Source: an uncultured Bryobacteraceae bacterium
GTDB taxonomy: Bacteria > Acidobacteriota > Terriglobia > Bryobacterales > Bryobacteraceae
NCBI GenBank assembly: GCA_937921835.1
Contig: CAKZVG010000681.1
Coordinates: 1 to 8,997 of the forward strand
Length of the DNA: 8,997 bases
Reading direction: 5' to 3'
Below the pieces are notes generated by a model. That model saw only the letters and a list, made by a program, of their open reading frames with translations, made no database searches and was not told the origin of the DNA. The position numbers were made by a program, and so were the translations under genes. Below are positions 6,633-8,997 of this stretch, one piece after another. Position 1 is the first letter of the stretch, and each line of letters starts with the position of its first letter.

Positions 6633-7823
6633 TCAAACGGCGGACTTGAGCACCTCGCGGATGCGGCGGCCCACCACCTGCGCGTCGCCGGGCTGAAGCA
6701 TCCACACGCCGACGGCGAGGTGATCGCGCGCCCCGGGGACGACTTCAATGGAGGGCTCCCCCTCGGCGAGCTGGCGGACCACTTCTTTCACGCTGATCTT
6801 CACGCGGCTCTCGTCCCAGTGAATCCGCAGGTGCGGAACGTGGTTGGCGATCTCGGGCACGTACACCTCGGTGGTGACGGTGGGAACCGCCGCCACGCTG
6901 TCGGCGATGATGCGCACGCGCTTGTTCCACTCCTTCGCATCGGCTTCGTGGTCGCGCTTGAGATACAGTTCGACGGCCACCAGCATGGCCAGAAGTTCTT
7001 CCTTGTTCACCTTCATGCCGCGGCCGATGGTGTCGCCGTTGGGCGACGTGTTCAGGCGCGCCGCTTCGATCAGGTCGCGGCGGCCGAGCAGCAGCCCCGC
7101 GCTCTGCGGTCCCATCAGCCCCTTGCCGCCCGAAAACGTCACCAGGTCGAAGCCCATCCTGGTGTACTTCCAAAGATGCTCGGCCGGCGGAACGTCGGCC
7201 GCGGCGTCGTTGAAGGTCGGGACGCCGTGCTTCTTTCCCAATTCGGCGAACTCTTGCGCGTGAATCCGCCCGTTGGGATCGGCCGAATTCAGAAACAGCA
7301 TCATCACCGTGTTGGGAGTGACGGCGGCTTCCAGTTCCTCGCGGGTCTCCACCTGCACGAAGCGGATGCCGCAGTTGCGCACCGCGTGATCGTAGCCGAA
7401 ACGGTGCGACTTCTGGATAATGACCTCGGTCTTCATGCCGGCGGTGTCGGGTAGGCGGCGGATGAAGTCGGGGTTCTTGCCCGTCATGCAGGCGGCGGTG
7501 CCGAGGGTGAGGGCGGACGCAGCCCCGGCCGTCACCATGGCGGCCTCGCAGCCAATGAGGGCGGCAAGGCGCCGGCCCACGGCGTCGTGCAACTCGTTCA
7601 GCCGGACGTAGCTTCTGGCGGCGTACTCCCAGGCGGCGACGACCTCGCGCGGCATCAGCGAAGCCGTGAGGACGGTGTAGGTGCCGGCGGCGTTCAGGAA
7701 GGGCCGCACGCCGAGTTCCTTGAAAAAATCGCGCTTCGCCGCGGCCGCGGCGGGTTTGGCGAACAGGCCTCCCAGCACGGGGAGGCTCGAAAGACCTTGC
7801 AGAAACAGGCGCCGGCCGGACAT
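6633..7823 (-). CDS. SelA-like PLP-dependent enzyme with a Tat signal
   Basis: The 396-residue protein starts at ATG 7823, placed by a GGAGG 7 bases upstream; an ATG eight codons earlier (7847) lacks such a site. The N-terminus, MSGRRLFLQG, has a twin-arginine motif followed by a hydrophobic stretch and PAAAAA|K (cleavage about 29), so Tat export is predicted. The body is a fold-type I PLP domain of the SelA/DgaE-like group. NDAAADVPP (205-213) carries the Asp expected to contact the PLP ring nitrogen. TFSGGKGLMGPQSAG (229-243) carries the probable Schiff-base Lys234. IGRGMKVNKEE (266-276) is also typical. The tRNA-binding N-terminal domain of true bacterial SelA is missing, so it is probably not selenocysteine synthase. 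A lyase or aminotransferase acting on an amino acid or amino sugar is possible, with substrate unknown. It lies 76 bases after the hypothetical gene and 55 before the yihY-like gene. Confidence 0.88.
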   Translation of the reverse strand: MSGRRLFLQGLSSLPVLGGLFAKPAAAAAKRDFFKELGVRPFLNAAGTYTVLTASLMPREVVAAWEYAARSYVRLNELHDAVGRRLAALIGCEAAMVTAGAASALTLGTAACMTGKNPDFIRRLPDTAGMKTEVIIQKSHRFGYDHAVRNCGIRFVQVETREELEAAVTPNTVMMLFLNSADPNGRIHAQEFAELGKKHGVPTFNDAAADVPPAEHLWKYTRMGFDLVTFSGGKGLMGPQSAGLLLGRRDLIEAARLNTSPNGDTIGRGMKVNKEELLAMLVAVELYLKRDHEADAKEWNKRVRIIADSVAAVPTVTTEVYVPEIANHVPHLRIHWDESRVKISVKEVVRQLAEGEPSIEVVPGARDHLAVGVWMLQPGDAQVVGRRIREVLKSAV

Positions 7824-7830
7824 CGTCTTC

Positions 7831-7835
7831 CCTCC
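7831..7835 (-). promoter_or_regulatory. Shine-Dalgarno site of the SelA-like gene
   Basis: GGAGG on the minus strand is 7 bases before the ATG at 7823. It decides between this start and the in-frame ATG at 7847, and so places the twin-arginine motif at residues 4-5. Confidence 0.75.
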
Positions 7836-7899
7836 GCCAGCCAGCATACCAGGACGAGCGGCGCGGGAGGGTTCTCCAGCGGGCGGCCGGCGGCGCCGC

Positions 7900-8586
7900 T
7901 CAGCGCAAATAGAACAGGCTCAAGCGCGGCAGGCCCGCGTCTTCGAGCAGGCGGCGGTCGAGATACTGCCGTTCAAGCATGGAGAGCTGTTCGGCTGTCA
8001 TCTTGCCGCGGTAGGGCCGCAGTTCCGTATCGAGCGCGCGGCGTGCCTGGAAGAGTTCCTCCTCGCTCTGCGCGCTGCGCGCGGCGGCGATCATCTTTTC
8101 TTCGAGCGCCGTCAGGCGTTGTTCGAGTTGCTCGAGATCCGCGAAGTGCGTTTCCGCTTCCGCCGCCAGGCGTTCGAGCGCCGCGGCGGTCGCTTCGAAC
8201 GCCGCTCCGCGTTGGCGCAGCGCGGCTGCGTTGCGCTCGAGGAACGCGCGCAAATCCTCAAGCGGGAACGGCGGTCCGGCGTCCCGCGCCGCCCGGGCGG
8301 GAGCCGCGCCGGCCAGGATGCGCGCCTCCACCATCACCGCCTGCGCGCAGTAGGCGAGCGAGTTGATCAACTCGACGCGCGACTTGCGCGCGCGCCGTTT
8401 GGCGAACGCCGCGTCGATTCCGCGCAGCACCGCCTCGAGCGGCACCTCGGAGTTCTTCCAACTCTCCAGCAGCGCCCAGTCGAGCGTGGAAAAGCGGAAG
8501 GTTCCCGAGCCGCGCGCGCGCTGAAAGTGCTCCTCGGCCTCCGTGAAATAGTTGAAGTAGTTCGAGGTCCAGTCTTCGCCGCTCAC
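7900..8586 (-). CDS. Conserved-looking hypothetical protein coupled to coaX, coiled-coil C-terminal half
   Basis: I cannot assign this 228-residue soluble protein to a named domain. It starts with GTG at 8586, which overlaps the coaX stop (GTGA), so translational coupling is likely. The N-terminal region is rich in aromatic and charged residues and looks constrained: WTSNYFNYFTEAEEHFQ (6-22), STLDWALLESW (33-43), VPLEAVLRGIDAAF (48-61) and INSLAYCAQAV (74-84). An Ala/Pro-rich linker (about 91-108) leads to a long helical stretch (about 110-185) with heptad-like Leu/Ala spacing, probably a coiled coil. The tail, ERQYLDRRLLEDAGLPRLS, looks specific. No signal peptide or membrane segment is seen. 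From memory, similar proteins occur in Acidobacteria. A structural or partner-binding role is only inference. Confidence 0.8.
   Translation of the reverse strand: MSGEDWTSNYFNYFTEAEEHFQRARGSGTFRFSTLDWALLESWKNSEVPLEAVLRGIDAAFAKRRARKSRVELINSLAYCAQAVMVEARILAGAAPARAARDAGPPFPLEDLRAFLERNAAALRQRGAAFEATAAALERLAAEAETHFADLEQLEQRLTALEEKMIAAARSAQSEEELFQARRALDTELRPYRGKMTAEQLSMLERQYLDRRLLEDAGLPRLSLFYLR
8583..8586 (-). promoter_or_regulatory. GTGA stop-start overlap between coaX and the hypothetical gene
   Basis: The four bases serve both as the GTG start of the downstream gene and, shifted by one, as the TGA stop of coaX. No strong ribosome binding site precedes the GTG within the usual distance, so re-initiation by ribosomes finishing coaX is the likely way it is translated. 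Confidence 0.7.
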
Positions 8587-8997
8587 TTGGCCGAATTCCG
8601 CTCCCAGATCATCGCCAGACCCTTGAGCGTCAGGTCGTCATCCACCTCGTGCAGGAAGCGGGACCCGCGCGCCACCAGGTGCGCCTGCCCGCCGGTGGCG
8701 ACGACCCGGGTCTCCGGGCCCATCTGCGCCACCAGGCGTTCGAGAATGCCGTCGATCATCCCCACCGCTCCATAGTACAGTCCAGACTGCATGCTGCCCA
8801 CGGTGTTGGTTCCAATCAGCTTCAGCGGCTCGCGGAAATCCACCAGCGGCAGGCGCGCGGTCTTGGCGAAAAGCGCGTCGATGGAGATGCCGATGCCGGG
8901 ACAAATCACCCCGCCGAGATACTCCGCCCGGGCGGAAACCACGTCGAAGGTGATGGCGGTCCCCAGGTCCACCACCACGCACGGGCCGCCATGCAAG
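8583..8997 (-). CDS. coaX: Type III pantothenate kinase, 5' end outside the window
   Basis: CoaX phosphorylates pantothenate with ATP, the first step of coenzyme A synthesis, in the cytoplasm. Only the C-terminal part, about 138 residues, is in the window. The frame runs off the right edge, where a TTG at 8996 is simply an internal Leu codon. Visible signatures are VVVDLGTAITFDVVS, a conserved nucleotide/substrate-site segment of the ASKHA fold; YLGGVICPGIGIS; TARLPLVDF; IGTNTVGSMQSGLYYGAVGMIDG; VVATGGQAHL; and DDDLTLKGL near the end. These are the canonical type III motifs in order, ending in the usual position. Family length is about 255 residues, so roughly the first 115, including the N-terminal phosphate-binding Asp motif, lie outside. 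It heads the visible minus-strand run and overlaps the next gene by 4 bases. Confidence 0.95.
   Translation of the reverse strand, partial: LHGGPCVVVDLGTAITFDVVSARAEYLGGVICPGIGISIDALFAKTARLPLVDFREPLKLIGTNTVGSMQSGLYYGAVGMIDGILERLVAQMGPETRVVATGGQAHLVARGSRFLHEVDDDLTLKGLAMIWERNSAK

Noticed and set aside
6528..7454. Plus-strand open frame of 308 codons opposite the SelA-like gene
   Set aside because: His/Arg/Val-rich shadow of the PLP enzyme, with no signature of its own.
6633..7823. Annotation as L-seryl-tRNA(Sec) selenium transferase (SelA)
   Set aside because: The PLP core is SelA-like, but the tRNA-binding N-terminal domain is absent and an export signal is present, so the family name must not be read as this function.
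7877..7899. GC-rich self-complementary stretch between the hypothetical and SelA-like genes
   Set aside because: It includes GGCGCC and GCCGGC palindromes, but no T-run follows on the minus strand, so neither a terminator nor an operator can be supported.
7681..8775. Plus-strand open frame of 364 codons opposite coaX and the hypothetical gene
   Set aside because: Arg/Ala-rich, and crosses two genes joined by a clear stop-start overlap on the minus strand.

Overview
This is a high-GC, tightly packed bacterial window with seven protein genes, two of them cut by the window edges. I see no RNA gene, mobile element or CRISPR array. The content points to Acidobacteriota, most likely the Solibacter/Bryobacter group. 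Three things suggest this: a secreted protein of tandem BACON-like repeats ending in the TIGR03437-type C-terminal domain that is expanded in Solibacter; a DUF1800-DUF1501 gene pair; and a type III pantothenate kinase coupled to a conserved-looking hypothetical gene. The assignment rests on protein family recognition from memory, not on a search.

The left part (1-5704, + strand) is an envelope or export module. A DUF1800 gene, missing its 5' end, is followed after 13 bases by a Tat-exported DUF1501 protein whose ribosome binding site overlaps the DUF1800 stop codon. After a 67-base gap comes a 966-residue Sec-secreted protein: a signal peptide, eight BACON-like repeats with exactly two cysteines each, and a 240-residue TIGR03437-type domain. 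A small inverted repeat covers this gene's start codon.

The right part (5705-8997, - strand) reads towards the left part and meets it with no base between the two stop codons. In transcription order it holds coaX (5' end outside the window), a 228-residue hypothetical protein overlapping coaX by 4 bases, a Tat-signal-bearing SelA-like PLP enzyme, and a YihY/BrkB inner-membrane protein. Gaps of 0-76 bases make one transcript plausible, although the last two genes have no clear functional link to CoA synthesis.

The points most worth following are the regular two-cysteine pattern and the deviant repeats of the BACON protein, the predicted export of a PLP-dependent SelA-fold enzyme, the coupled DUF1800/DUF1501 pair of unknown function, and the hypothetical gene locked to coaX. 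No intergenic stretch exceeds 80 bases. Many long open frames on the opposite strands are by-products of high GC and were left out.
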